Source: Phoebastria nigripes (lineage: Eukaryota > Chordata > Aves > Procellariiformes > Diomedeidae). From it: 64,000 nucleotides of DNA. The translations under genes were made by a program, and so were the position numbers. Of this stretch, positions 23,701-46,480 are shown piece after piece. The notes beneath the pieces were generated by a model, which saw only the letters and a list, made by a program, of their open reading frames with translations, was not told the origin of the DNA and did no database searches. The stretch lies in the NCBI GenBank assembly GCA_035582835.1, contig JAYKAV010002766.1, positions 2,378,234 through 2,442,233 on the forward strand, in the 5' to 3' direction. The stretch's first letter is position 1. Every line of letters begins with the position of its first letter.

Positions 23701-24150
23701 GGCCAGGGCCTCGGCCCGACGCAGCTCCCGCCGCACAACCGCGTAGGAAACCGCTTCGAGTCTTCGCGCGCTGCCCCAGTCCCGCCCAGCCCCGGAGACA
23801 GCCAACGGCTGCCCAGGGCTGCCCCTGCAGCCCCGCCCCTCGCCCTTTTATTGGGAGATTTTTCCGCGTAGCCCCCGCCCTCTCGGTCTGGCCCAATCAT
23901 TGCTCGCGCTCCGCGGCCACCCGCGCGCCTTATAAGCCCGCCCTGTGGCGGCGCCCTCGCTGCGGGCGGGGCGGCGGTGCGGGGCGGTTGGGGGCGNCCT
24001 GGGGCGCGCGGCCTGTCTGCGGCCGTGGGCCCGGGTCCCGGCCCCGGGTCCCGGCCCCGAGGGGTGTGAGCAGGCGTGCGCAGCCCTCCCGGTGCGGCGC
24101 TAGGCTGCGTGGGTGCCTCAGGGGTCTGCGGGCCCGGCCCCCTGAGGTAC
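23701..24150 (-). promoter_or_regulatory. CLSPN: CLSPN promoter and CpG island
   Basis: Very GC- and CpG-rich sequence lies directly upstream of the CLSPN ATG. On the gene's strand a CCAAT box is the complement of 23850-23854, about 150 bp before the ATG. A second CCAAT lies on the plus strand at 23893-23897. GC boxes (CCCCGCCCC) lie near 23831-23839. No convincing TATA element sits at the right distance. The transcription start is probably between about 23710 and 23820; the exact site is inferred. A single N lies at 23997. Confidence 0.6.
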
Positions 24151-26600
24151 GCTGGCCCCTCGGAGCTCGGGCCGGGCCCTGTCCCAGAAGGGGCCCTTGT
24201 TGTGAGGGCAGCCGGTCGCTGTCTCCAGAGCCAGTGTGAGCTAACGCCGGTGTCTGGCGCTGGGTCGCCTGTGGAGGCCGCAGACCTGCTCCCGTGCGTC
24301 TTGCGGGCATTGGCTAGTGGGAGTGCAAAAGCCTTCCCCTTGCGATCGGGACTGGTGAGTACAGACAGGTCTGGGTAGCGATAAGGCTCACACCTCAGCT
24401 CGTTTTCTACGTCTGCTCCACGTAAAGTGCTGCCACCACGTAGCACCGCCAAGCCTGCAGTACCTAGGGCCCCAATTTTGCCGAAGAGGGGAAAGGGTGG
24501 CAGGTTGAGCTCAACGCCGATGCTCAAGAGGCTTCTCCAGATCCGTAGGAAGTCATGGAAAAACAGAGAACGGTTTGATCTGGCTTAGGTGGCTGTGAGA
24601 TGTGTGTCACCTTTCCCTCCCCAGAACTTGGAATTTCTAGGGGTGTTTGCAACCCACGTCCCACTGCCAACAGCTGGAGGGAGAGGAGCGAGCTGGGGCG
24701 AGTGTCGGCGACCTTGTTCTGAACTAGAGTCGTGGATGTCTGGCAATTTTTCATCATTGGGTTTGTTGTGTAGAACGTACTGCTACAGTAACGTTTTTTC
24801 CTCCAAGTCAAACGGCAGTCATCTGCTGCCACTGAAGGCAAGCCCAGGAAAAAAGTATGTGTTCTGGAGTGTGTGGTACCAGTCACGGTTTTGTGGGGGA
24901 TAAGGAGCAGACAGACTAATCTACCGCGGTAGTTCCCGTACAGCCAACAAGTCTGAGAACAGAGGAAGCGAGGAAAGCAAATGTCCATGAAACCCACTGC
25001 AAATGTCACAACATAATTCTGGTTTCCTGCAGCTGCTACAGGAGCTACAGTAATTTAATAATTACTATTTAGTAATGGGGGGGGACAGATGCCAGCTCTA
25101 CAAAAATGCCGTTAATCCATATAATTAAGATACTGTCTCTAACCTGCTAGATACAGTCAGAGAAAGAAGAGAAAAACCAGTCCTCAATTTTAGTAACAAA
25201 TGAAATTACCTGCTTTTAAAAAAGGTATTTGCTTTTGTGAATAAATAAAACCTTGGAGTTTTTAGACTGTTGTGCAAATGTAAACAAAACATATTCAGCT
25301 GGTATTTAAGACCATCTGTCCTTTTTCTGCAGAACACTGTGTTCTTTGCTGAAGAAGCACTAACTGTGCAGACCTTTGCTTCCTGATACTGTTCTCTAAC
25401 TGGTCACTGACAATGCGAAAAGGGTGATGGCATTACACTATAAATTCCTGGAATTTGGGGATCTTTCTAGGTAGTCTGCCAGTTAAAAAAAAAAAAAAAA
25501 AAAAAAAAGCTAGCAAACAGTTTATTGTACTTACTCAAGGCTGTAATCTTATTGCTATGTTAGGAGTAGTTTTGAGAGTCAGCTGGCAAGAAAAAGGTGG
25601 CAAAAAGATTAGCCATCTGCCATATTAGGTTATTTCTGATCCCGAGTTCTGTTACTCATACCTGGCACACAAAGGCAGTCTTGCGGAATAGGTAACTCTT
25701 GGTAAATGTTTGCCATTAAGGAGGTTCTAAACTAAATTAAAACATTTTTTTTTTTTTAGCACTGGATAAAGTACCATATTAAAACATTCATTTTTCAAAA
25801 GCTAGTTTATGAATATTTTTTACTAAATAACATACTCCTTCCACAACTTCTCGCAGGTGAGATGTTTAGAAGCAAATCTTCAGAACTAAGCCTATCTATT
25901 GTCTGTCATAACCAAATTAGGTCTTACCACTGGAAACATGTAGCTGTTTTCAATATAAGGGTGGGTTAACATACAGAAATAAGGTTCTGACCGCTTTGGC
26001 AGCCAGGATGCCTGAGTGTGTATGTAATATTTGTCAAGTTAATTGCTTTGCTGACTTTTTTTGAATTTATAATGCATTAAGTATAGGCTTGAGTTGTCAT
26101 ACTCAGCATCTTACAGGACCAAGCCTTTGTATTGCAGATTTCTTGAGGTAGAGATTGTATCTTTGTTTTTTTTAAAGTACTATTTGCGTAGCCCTACATA
26201 TATGGTTTTTATACATAGATATGCTGAATAATAGCATGGAAATGTTGCCAGACATCATGGAGTTTTGTTACTGGTGTTTTCCTTAAGTATTCATCAACTG
26301 GTGTCAGGCAATTATATGAGATTTCATTTCATTTTAAAATAGGTTTTTAAAGTTTCAACTTGGAAAATATCAACCCTGCGGGTTAAAAAAAGGCAAATAA
26401 AATGGACTCGGCATTTATTATTTATAAAGCGTTTTGACTTCTGACCTTCTTGTGAGTCAGCTGAGAATTGTTGGCTAAACAGAACCCGAGGGGTGTGTGA
26501 GGGAGCAGCTCACTCAAATAGCATAAGCTGCTTAAAAGGGCGAAAAGTTAGTAACCCCCTTGTTTAGGGGCACTTGGCCTGAAACGCTGGCTTTTTAAAA
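24150..26600. other. CLSPN-AGO4 intergenic region
   Basis: Composition falls from GC-rich to AT-rich with distance from the CLSPN promoter. I see no exon, RNA gene or recognisable transposon. An A24 run lies at 25485-25508 and a T-run near 25747-25759. The region separates two divergently transcribed genes, so both promoters could share elements here, but none is evident. Confidence 0.5.
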
Positions 26601-26619
26601 AAGGGCAAGTTTACCNTCT

Positions 26620-28460
26620 GTGAGCCCGCTCCCTTGCTGGGGCTGGCTGAAACCCAGCCCAGGGGACCCTCTCTGACAAGAGGGGGACGAGGGGGAGCGA
26701 CCCAAGCGGGCGCAGGGGCCATGGCGAGGTGCCCCCCAGGAGCCGAATGCCCCAACCGGTGGGGCGCCAGCCGGCTCCCTACGGCCGGCGCTTTCCAGGC
26801 GGCTCCCGGGTGATGTCCCGCGATTGCTGTTGGTCTCCACACCCCCCACCAGCTGCCGGGCGGTCGTCGGTCATTAGCCCTGGGGTCGGCTGTGCCGACC
26901 GGGCCATCTTGTGCCCACAGAACGTCTCGGGGGACGTGCCGGCCCTGCGGCGTTCAACGTCCGGTGGTTCGCCCCGCTTTTACAAATGCTGTTTTTTCGG
27001 GTGTTTTAAATCGCGTTAGGGCTGTTTAGCTGGTACGGGAAGTTATTCAGGGTGTAATTAATTAAGCTGGGCAAGTTCCCCCGTTTCGGACCGGTGGAAG
27101 CCGGAGCGGCGTGGCTCCGGGCCGGAAGGCGCCCGCAGAGCTGCCGTCACGGAGCGTGCCCGAGTTTTCGGTGACGGTTCCGTTAATTATTAACCCTGCG
27201 AACAGAGGCCGGATTCTGGGAGGGGGGAAGAAAACAGGCGGGAAGCTCCCCCGGGCACGGGAACGGGGGCAGCGCCTCCCGCCGCCCCCGGAGGCGAGGG
27301 GCGGGGCCGCGCGCGGGAAGCCGCCGCCGTCACCTGTTGCCACCGCGGGGCCGCGGCGGCGTTGAAAGGGTGCGGGCGGCGTGNNNNNNNNNNNNNNNNN
27401 NNNNNNNNNNNNNNNNNNNNNNNNNNNNNNNNNNNNNNNNNNNNNNNNNNNNNNNNNNNNNNNNNNNNNNNNNNNNNNNNNNNNNNNNNNNNNNNNNNNN
27501 NNNNNNNNNNNNNNNNNNNNNNNNNNNNNNNNNNNNNNNNNNNNNNNNNNNNNNNNNNNNNNNNNNNNNNNNNNNNNNNNNNNNNNNNNNNNNNNNNNNN
27601 NNNNNNNNNNNNNNNNNNNNNNNNNNNNNNNNNNNNNNNNNNNNNNNNNNNNNNNNNNNNNNNNNNNNNNNNNNNNNNNNNNNNNNNNNNNNNNNNNNNN
27701 NNNNNNNNNNNNNNNNNNNNNNNNNNNNNNNNNNNNNNNNNNNNNNNNNNNNNNNNNNNNNNNNNNNNNNNNNNNNNNNNNNNNNNNNNNNNNNNNNNNN
27801 NNNNNNNNNNNNNNNNNNNNNNNNNNNNNNNNNNNNNNNNNNNNNNNNNNNNNNNNNNNNNNNNNNNNNNNNNNNNNNNNNNNNNNNNNNNNNNNNNNNN
27901 NNNNNNNNNNNNNNNNNNNNNNNNNNNNNNNNNNNNNNNNNNNNNNNNNNNNNNNNNNNNNNNNNNNNNNNNNNNNNNNNNNNNNNNNNNNNNNNNNNNN
28001 NNNNNNNNNNNNNNNNNNNNNNNNNNNNNNNNNNNNNNNNNNNNNNNNNNNNNNNNNNNNNNNNNNNNNNNNNCGGGCCGGCAGCCGCCGCGGCCTGGGG
28101 CGGGCGGTCCGGTCTGTGCCGCAGGCCGGGCCCGGCGGGCCCCGGGGCCGCGGGTGACCCCGCAGCAGGCCTCCGGCGGCGGGCTGACACGCGAGCCGGC
28201 TCGGAGGCGTCTTGGCAGCCGCCGGGCGCTTTCCTTTAACGAGGAACTGCAGCAGGTCGCTAAACTTTCCGAGGAGATTTGCATGTGCCCTTACAGCTCC
28301 CGCTGAACAGGTTGCCAACTGCGGTGGAAGTTCTCTGCCTGCGCTGTCGGGTGACTTACCCTCCCGAGAGTAAATAGGACGTGGCCTCGAGGGGGGCCGG
28401 GCTGGGCACGGCCGGGCTCTGGCTTGCGAGTGGAACAGCGATAGCGAGGAGAGGGGGAAA
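26620..28460 (+). promoter_or_regulatory. AGO4: AGO4 CpG island, presumed promoter and exon 1
   Basis: This GC- and CpG-rich island lies immediately upstream of AGO4 exon 2 and is interrupted by a gap. AGO4 needs a first exon ending in phase 1 that encodes about six residues, and no suitable ATG-plus-donor is visible on either side of the gap. I therefore infer that the promoter and exon 1 are in or beside the gap. Confidence 0.55.
27384..28073. other. Assembly gap of 690 N
   Basis: Unknown bases lie inside the AGO4 CpG island. The flanks are extremely GC-rich on both sides. Open frames reported across this stretch are artefacts of reading N as open sequence. The missing start of AGO4 is probably here. 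Confidence 0.98.
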
Positions 28461-40058
<11,598 letters not shown>

Positions 40059-43000
40059 GAGCATCTGGGAAGATGAGGCAAAACCAACAACCCATGCAGT
40101 CCTGAAATGTTTTGAATGCCTACTGCTATGGCTAGGGCCCAGTTTATTTCAGACTGCCCACTACCAGCAGCTCTGAACAGTCGCACTGAATCTGTACTTC
40201 ACAGCAATGTCTGATGCACCAACACAATTGAGCCATTTGTTTCATTATTTTATGTAATAGAAATTCATAGACTGTCTTTTCTGATGCATTGGACTGAATT
40301 TTTACCTCAAAGCGCAAAAGGCTGATCATCCTGAAATTTTTAAAGGACTTGGCACGAAAGGTTTCTATTGAATATTTTGCTAGCTATCGTTTTTAAGTTA
40401 TCTTCTCATCCCATTAGTTTATCATGACGACTGATTCCCTGTCTTCATGCACTGCTTAGTGAGTATGCATATTATGGCAAAANGTTTTACTCCAGTTAAA
40501 TGTAATTGTTCTATTGTGTGGGGCCATAGGTTTTTTAATGGAGATTTTAGACTTCACTACTGTAAATGCCTTTTAACAAACATAACTTTCACAGGTATTG
40601 CAGTTTTTTGTCAGTTTTACTAATTATCTTTTTAATCTCTGCAGACTTCGGCTGCAAAGCAATTGCACTATACTGCGAGTTCAAATAGGTGGTTCTTGTT
40701 CTGTGAATGTGTAATATAACCAGATAGTGATGCCTGTCAGTAGATTTTAATTATAATGGTTACAAAAAATACTGCCATGGTATCGTAACAAGTACTGAAC
40801 CATCATTTCCCCCTCTAAAAATGATAAAAACAAAAAAAAAAAATTAGCTTTTAGGTATTTTGCAAACTTTTACAAAAGTGCCCACTTTATGCTGCTGTGT
40901 GGTTTGATAAATCTAAGTGATTTTAAAACTTTTTTCTCATAGAAGGTTTAACTTTGGCAATAAATATTTGTTTTTTAAGCCCCCCTAACAGTGTAATTTT
41001 CTAGCTGAGGATTGTGCATGAGTTTAACCAACATTCTCGTGTCGTTTTCTGAACACACAATTTGGCAGTTTCTGAAACTAATTAGAAAAGACGCACTTCC
41101 ATGCTTTTTTTAAGAATTATTTTTAACTGTTTTATATTCACTGTTGGTGTCCTGTCTACAACATTTTTTATAAGCTTGGAAACTGGGTGTTACGTGTAGG
41201 AAAGGCTTGCCAATCTGTACAGTCTAAATGTATTGTGTGACAGGCAACCTAAGGACTTGTACCAGCATTTTAAACTTTTTTCCCCTGGGAATCTAGGTTG
41301 CGCACACAACTGCATTCAACAGCATGTTTAACCAATGTAAGTCTCATACTCTGATTCTGTCCCAGCCTAGAAATTAGGGCTTTTTAATCTGCTTGGCTTT
41401 TTTCAGCTGCAACGTGTAATAAAGAAGAGGGGCTTGGTTTCACTGAATACTCTTGGAATCCACGAACATAGTATGTCAAGACTAGATTCCTCTCAGTGTT
41501 AACATGAGTTAGCGCAGATTAAAAGCTTATTCCTAAACTGAGTAGAGCCGACACCACTGCTTTGATAATGGAAGTTTGAGAAGTCCAACGATTGCACTGT
41601 GGTCTCTGATACTCGTGCGGGGTTCGCTGCTAAGTTGACTGCTGTTCCAAAGCTTAGGAACCAGCCCCCTCAAAATTTCAGCAATATGAAATGCTGTTTC
41701 CTTCAGTCTTTAAGCTTGTAAATAAATTAAAGTTTACATTTCTAAATGCTGTTTTTTTCAGTTGTACCAGAGTACACTGAACTTAGTCTTCAAGCAGTTT
41801 TATAACCTTCTTTCAAGTAGTACGTCTCATTAAATTAAGTTTGAATTTTTTTAATTTCTGTTGAAAATGGGACTGAAGTGAACTCTGCTCCTGGCACCTA
41901 CTGTGGACAGGTTTAGATTATTAAAAAAAAAAGATTCTTTTTAGTTTTTTTAATTTTTTTTAAAGAATACCTCACTTGTGTAATAAAATCAGGACATGTG
42001 GGTGGGAGACTGACCGCTGCTTCAGCTAGATGGCTGCTTTTCTCAGTACTCGTTCAGGGAGAATACAAAAAAACCCTTTTTAGAATGAACTCTGACTGAC
42101 CCAACACACATGGAGAACTTCGGCACCTTGAAAACGAACCGAGCACCCTTTTTAGGTTATAGGATCAAAGATCGCTATTTTGAGTTCATGCACTAGGCAA
42201 AAACGTGACTGGTTTAATCAAGGGTGCGTAAGAAATACTTTAAATTTTATCACCAGTTAGTTAGTTGTCCAGTGCCAAGCGCTCCTAGTTCAGACTGAGT
42301 GAAGCGAGAGCCTTTCCTCTGTTTGCCTGTGACTGGACTGGAATATTTAACCTCAGACTACGCGGATTGTTAGACCTCAGCCAGCCCTGGGACGCAGGGC
42401 GAGAACCTTAACTCAGTCTCGTGTTAAAACACCGCTGTAGAGAAGCACCGCTAAGGGTGCAGTGCTGTCACTTTGGGGGAAGAGCACTGAAGTTCAGGAC
42501 CGTTGCGTGGTGGTGACGGTAAGATCAAAGTTTCGGCAATGCTGTCCTACACGGGTCTGAGTCCACGTCTGGAGGTTGGGCTTGACGATCTGGATTAACC
42601 CCTTGGGACTGACTGAATCGTTATGCATGTGTCAATCAATGGGAAGATGTGCATTCTGTAGATGTAGTTCTTAGGGTGTTTTGTTTTGGGTTTTTTTTTT
42701 GGTTTTTTTTTTTAATAAATAAAGCCTGTTGGCCACTGTTTAGCTATGTGGTGTGAAAGATTTTAAATGTAGCAAAGTTTAAAGAGTTGGGGAAGGGGGT
42801 GGTTGACATTTAAAAAAAAAAAAAAAAGGGGGGGGGGGGGGCAGAAATCCCATTTTCAAACCAGTTCTGCTTGCTTTGTGAACAGCTGAATTCTGAACAA
42901 GCTCTGGCAATCACTACTTAGCCTGTCTCCAACGTTTGAACAGCCTGGCTTATTTATTCTTGTTGCGAGTACCACAGCTTAGTGTAGTGCCTGTAGCTGC

Positions 43001-43830
43001 ACCCAAAGGGTGTAAGAGGCGGCGAAGCGCAGGCAAGCGTGCTTCACGCAGTACGTCTCTTGTCCCAGACACAAGCGTCGGAGTCGTTTAACCTCTACCA
43101 ACAGCTTTGCTCTTCAGATGGGGAAGGGCGCCTTTGTTCAGATCCAGCGTTTAACAGAACCGACCCCCCAAACTACCTTTGTGGATGTGCTGTAGGATTT
43201 TTCTTGCTCAATAGCAAGGGAGTAACTCTGCTTTCATTTTAAGAAAGCAGGGTTTGGAGGGCATTGTATCAATACTGCTTCAACTACAAGGTTTTTTCCT
43301 TGTGCATTGGAGGAAAGATCTTGTAATATCACTTACAGATTTTCTTATACCTTGCTATTGACATTTTCATATTTCTATGTCTAGAGGCTGAAACTTCAAT
43401 GTAAAATGTTTGCATTTGTTCATTTTGACTTATGATGTAATTTTTGTTTCTATATTGTTAGACTTGTAATGTTTAAAATTGTATTTTATTAAATTTGGAC
43501 TGGATGTATGTCTATAGCAATACGAGGTACTCCTTTTAAACTGTCATGGGTGGGTTAGCAGCCCCATGTTGCGATAAGATGCTGGTCGTGTACAACTTGC
43601 AATGTATTTTTTTTTTTTTTTAGCCTGCAGGGATATTTTGTGTTCATGTGTCCAAAAATAATAATAATAATAAAAAAAAAAATGGCATTCTTGTGCCAAA
43701 TGTTCTGTTTTTCCTTGTTGATGTCTGATAAATGCAATGTACAGAGTGAGCAACCAATACTGTTGCCTGTAAACAAATGTCTTAAATTATTTAACTTTTA
43801 ATTAAAACTTGTACACAATGTGTAACCTGT
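40059..43830 (+). other. AGO4: Probable AGO4 3' untranslated region
   Basis: AT-rich sequence without a conserved frame follows the AGO4 stop. Candidate polyadenylation signals lie at 40959-40964, 41418-41423, 41721-41726 and 42714-42719 (AATAAA), then 43488-43493 and 43801-43806 (ATTAAA). A long 3'UTR with several ends is usual for AGO4. Which end is used cannot be read from DNA alone. A single N lies at 40483. Confidence 0.5.
42812..42841 (+). repeat. A16-G14 tract in AGO4 3'UTR
   Basis: Sixteen A are followed directly by fourteen G. In a transcript the G run could form a quadruplex or a multimer; it may equally be a sequencing or assembly weak spot. Confidence 0.9.
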
Positions 43831-44459
43831 GGAACTCATTGCCACAACATTTTATTTCTGATGTTCTAGGATTTAGAAAGTGATAGAAATATACATGGAT
43901 AGTGAGGAGGGCTTAAATTACCCCTTTTCAGAGCCTGTGCCAGCCACACCGGGAGATGTTCAGAACGGGCGTATTTTTTTTTAATGTTCTCGGAAATTCT
44001 GTAGCAATGTCTAGAGAAAATACGGTGTCGATAGACTCTGTATCTGCCTGGAGAAGTGATTCTATATTAGAGAGTCGCAAATTAATAAATGAAAGAGCTG
44101 TTCGCTTATTCATCTTCTCTGTTTCAGGTGAGGGTTTGTTGTTTCCTCAGACAACTGTACTTCACTACAAATATTATGGTAAGGACAGAAAAAGCTTTTT
44201 GACGAGGCCAAAATGCGACAGCTATAAATGAACTTGAGACATCCGATCGCTTAAAATAACCTGCATCTTCAGCAAACCCCTGCTTCTGGGTTTTAACTTT
44301 TTTTTTTTTTTTTTTCTTCGGTGGAAATCCTGTGGGTTTGGGAACCGAGATTGTTCAGCCTCAGGCAAGCCTGAGGAGCCCCAGAGCAAAGGATGGCTTT
44401 ACCCTGGTGTCCTGCAAAAACGATGTAAAGAGCCCCAGGAAGGGCACTGCCTTTAGGTG
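43831..44459. other. AGO4-AGO1 intergenic stretch
   Basis: Nothing gene-like was recognised. A T-run lies at about 44301-44318. It is AT-rich and changes abruptly to the GC-rich AGO1 island near 44460. Confidence 0.45.
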
Positions 44460-46480
44460 AGCACGTGCCCCGCGCCCGGCTGCGCGCGGCCCTGGCAGCT
44501 CTCGGGCTCAAGGCGCCTCGAAACAACCACCGCCCTGGACTCCTGCTCCGGCCCCGGGACGAGGGGGGCTCCTCCCGCTCGCTCCCGTGCCTGCGCGCGA
44601 CTACGCGGTGTAGCGAGAAGTGGCAACTTCTGAGTGTTCAGTGGCTTTCTTCCATTACCTCACACGATCCAGACTGGGGTTAAAAACCCGATCTCGTCCA
44701 GCATGGTCTTGAAACGATGCTCCTGGCGTTTCTGACTTTATCATCAACGTCACGCCACGGGGTCAGCGTTCTCCCTCTCGAGCCCTCTTTGGGGAGGGTG
44801 AGTCTAACAAATACGGTGAAAAACGGGGCGTTTCTGCCCCGTTTCACCGGGTTTAGGTGGAGCGGGGGGCTCCTGGCCAGCGAGGCCCGGAGCACCTGAG
44901 GAATAACAAAAAAGCTGCCAATGCAGGAACTGGTTCCCCCGCCGCTTCCTCCTCCGCCTGGCAGCACAAAATGAGTCAAAAAAAGGAAAAAAACCCGAAA
45001 AANTGCCTCCGGCGGTGGAGCGGAGGGCAGGCCCGAGGCGGGCGGCCGATGCTGCGGGGCGGTGGCGAGGCACCGGCTCGGGCCCCCGCGCGGGGCCGCC
45101 CGGTTCCCCCCAGCCCGGTCCCNNNNNNNNNNNNNNNNNNNNNNNNNNNNNNNNNNNNNNNNNNNNNNNNNNNNNNNNNNNNNNNNNNNNNNNNNNNNNN
45201 NNNNNNNNNNNNNNNNNNNNNNNNNNNNNNNNNNNNNNNNNNNNNNNNNNNNNNNNNNNNNNNNNNNNNNNNNNNNNNNNNNNNNNNNNNNNNNNNNNNN
45301 NNNNNNNNNNNNNNNNNNNNNNNNNNNNNNNNNNNNNNNNNNNNNNNNNNNNNNNNNNNNNNNNNNNNNNNNNNNNNNNNNNNNNNNNNNNNNNNNNNNN
45401 NNNNNNNNNNNNNNNNNNNNNNNNNNNNNNNNNNNNNNNNNNNNNNNNNNNNNNNNNNNNNNNNNNNNNNNNNNNNNNNNNNNNNNNNNNNNNNNNNNNN
45501 NNNNNNNNNNNNNNNNNNNNNNNNNNNNNNNNNNNNNNNNNNNNNNNNNNNNNNNNNNNNNNNNNNNNNNNNNNNNNNNNNNNNNNNNNNNNNNNNNNNN
45601 NNNNNNNNNNNNNNNNNNNNNNNNNNNNNNNNNNNNNNNNNNNNNNNNNNNNNNNNNNNNNNNNNNNNNNNNNNNNNNNNNNNNNNNNNNNNNNNNNNNN
45701 NNNNNNNNNNNNNNNNNNNNNNNNNNNNNNNNNNNNNNNNNNNNNNNNNNNNNNNNNNNNGGGGTATCGGGGTGTGCGGGGGGGGTCTGAGCAGTGGTGA
45801 GTGAGGGGCAGACCGTGCAGGGGGGGTGCCTGTGCGATGGGGCCGTGCAGGGAACGCTCCTGCCTGGGCCTGCAGCCCCCCCGGGGGGCTGGGGGCGGCG
45901 GGGGGGGCTGCAGGGCTGCCCCGCTTCGGGGTGGGCGCAGCGAGGAGACGGCAGGCACGGCCCCCGGGTGCCCTGGGGAGGAGCAGCGGTGCGAGGGCAG
46001 GGGGTGACGGAGGGGCCCAGAGCAGCCCCAGGATTGGGGTGCAGGGTCGAGGGGACGCGTCTGGCTGCAGGGCTGGGAGCACGGGGTGCCCCCGAAGCGC
46101 GGTGTGAGCCCTGCACAAAGGGCCTGTTTAGCACAGAAGAGCAGCAGCAGCAGCCCCCCGTCCCCCCTGCCAGCTCCCCGTCCCCCCCCAGCTCCCCGTG
46201 CCCCCCGGTGCGGTGTTTTGGGGAGCGGGGCGCAGGCTGGGAGCTGGCGTGGGGCCGGCGATGCTGTGCGCCGTGACAGCACGAAGCGGCTCCTCTCCCT
46301 GCGCCGGGGCATGCGCGGAGCCGGGGCTGTGCACGGCCGGCTGCCGGCGAGGGGCCGCGGGGGCTGAGCTCCAAAGTCACCCCCGTGTCCCCCCACCCCT
46401 ACCTCCACACGCCCAGCTGGAGACCGGAGCAGCTGACGGTGCTTTCGGTCCCGGCGCCCTCGTGCCGGGCGGCTCCGCAG
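44460..46480 (+). promoter_or_regulatory. AGO1: AGO1 CpG island, presumed promoter and exon 1
   Basis: This GC/CpG-rich island, with a gap in it, is the only strong promoter-like region between the AGO4 3'UTR and AGO1 exon 2. AGO1 requires a short first exon (about eight residues plus one base); I find no ATG and donor fitting it in the visible flanks, so exon 1 is probably inside the gap. C-rich repeats of CAGCTCCCCGTCCCCCC type lie around 46160-46210. Confidence 0.5.
45123..45760. other. Assembly gap of 638 N
   Basis: Unknown bases lie in the middle of the AGO1 CpG island. Both flanks are extreme in GC. Long open frames reported through it are artefacts. Confidence 0.98.

Noticed and set aside
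23701..23805. A 35-residue N-terminal extension of claspin
   Set aside because: The frame is open to 23805, but the only initiator there is TTG, and the ATG at 23700 has good context and fits the family's short first exon.
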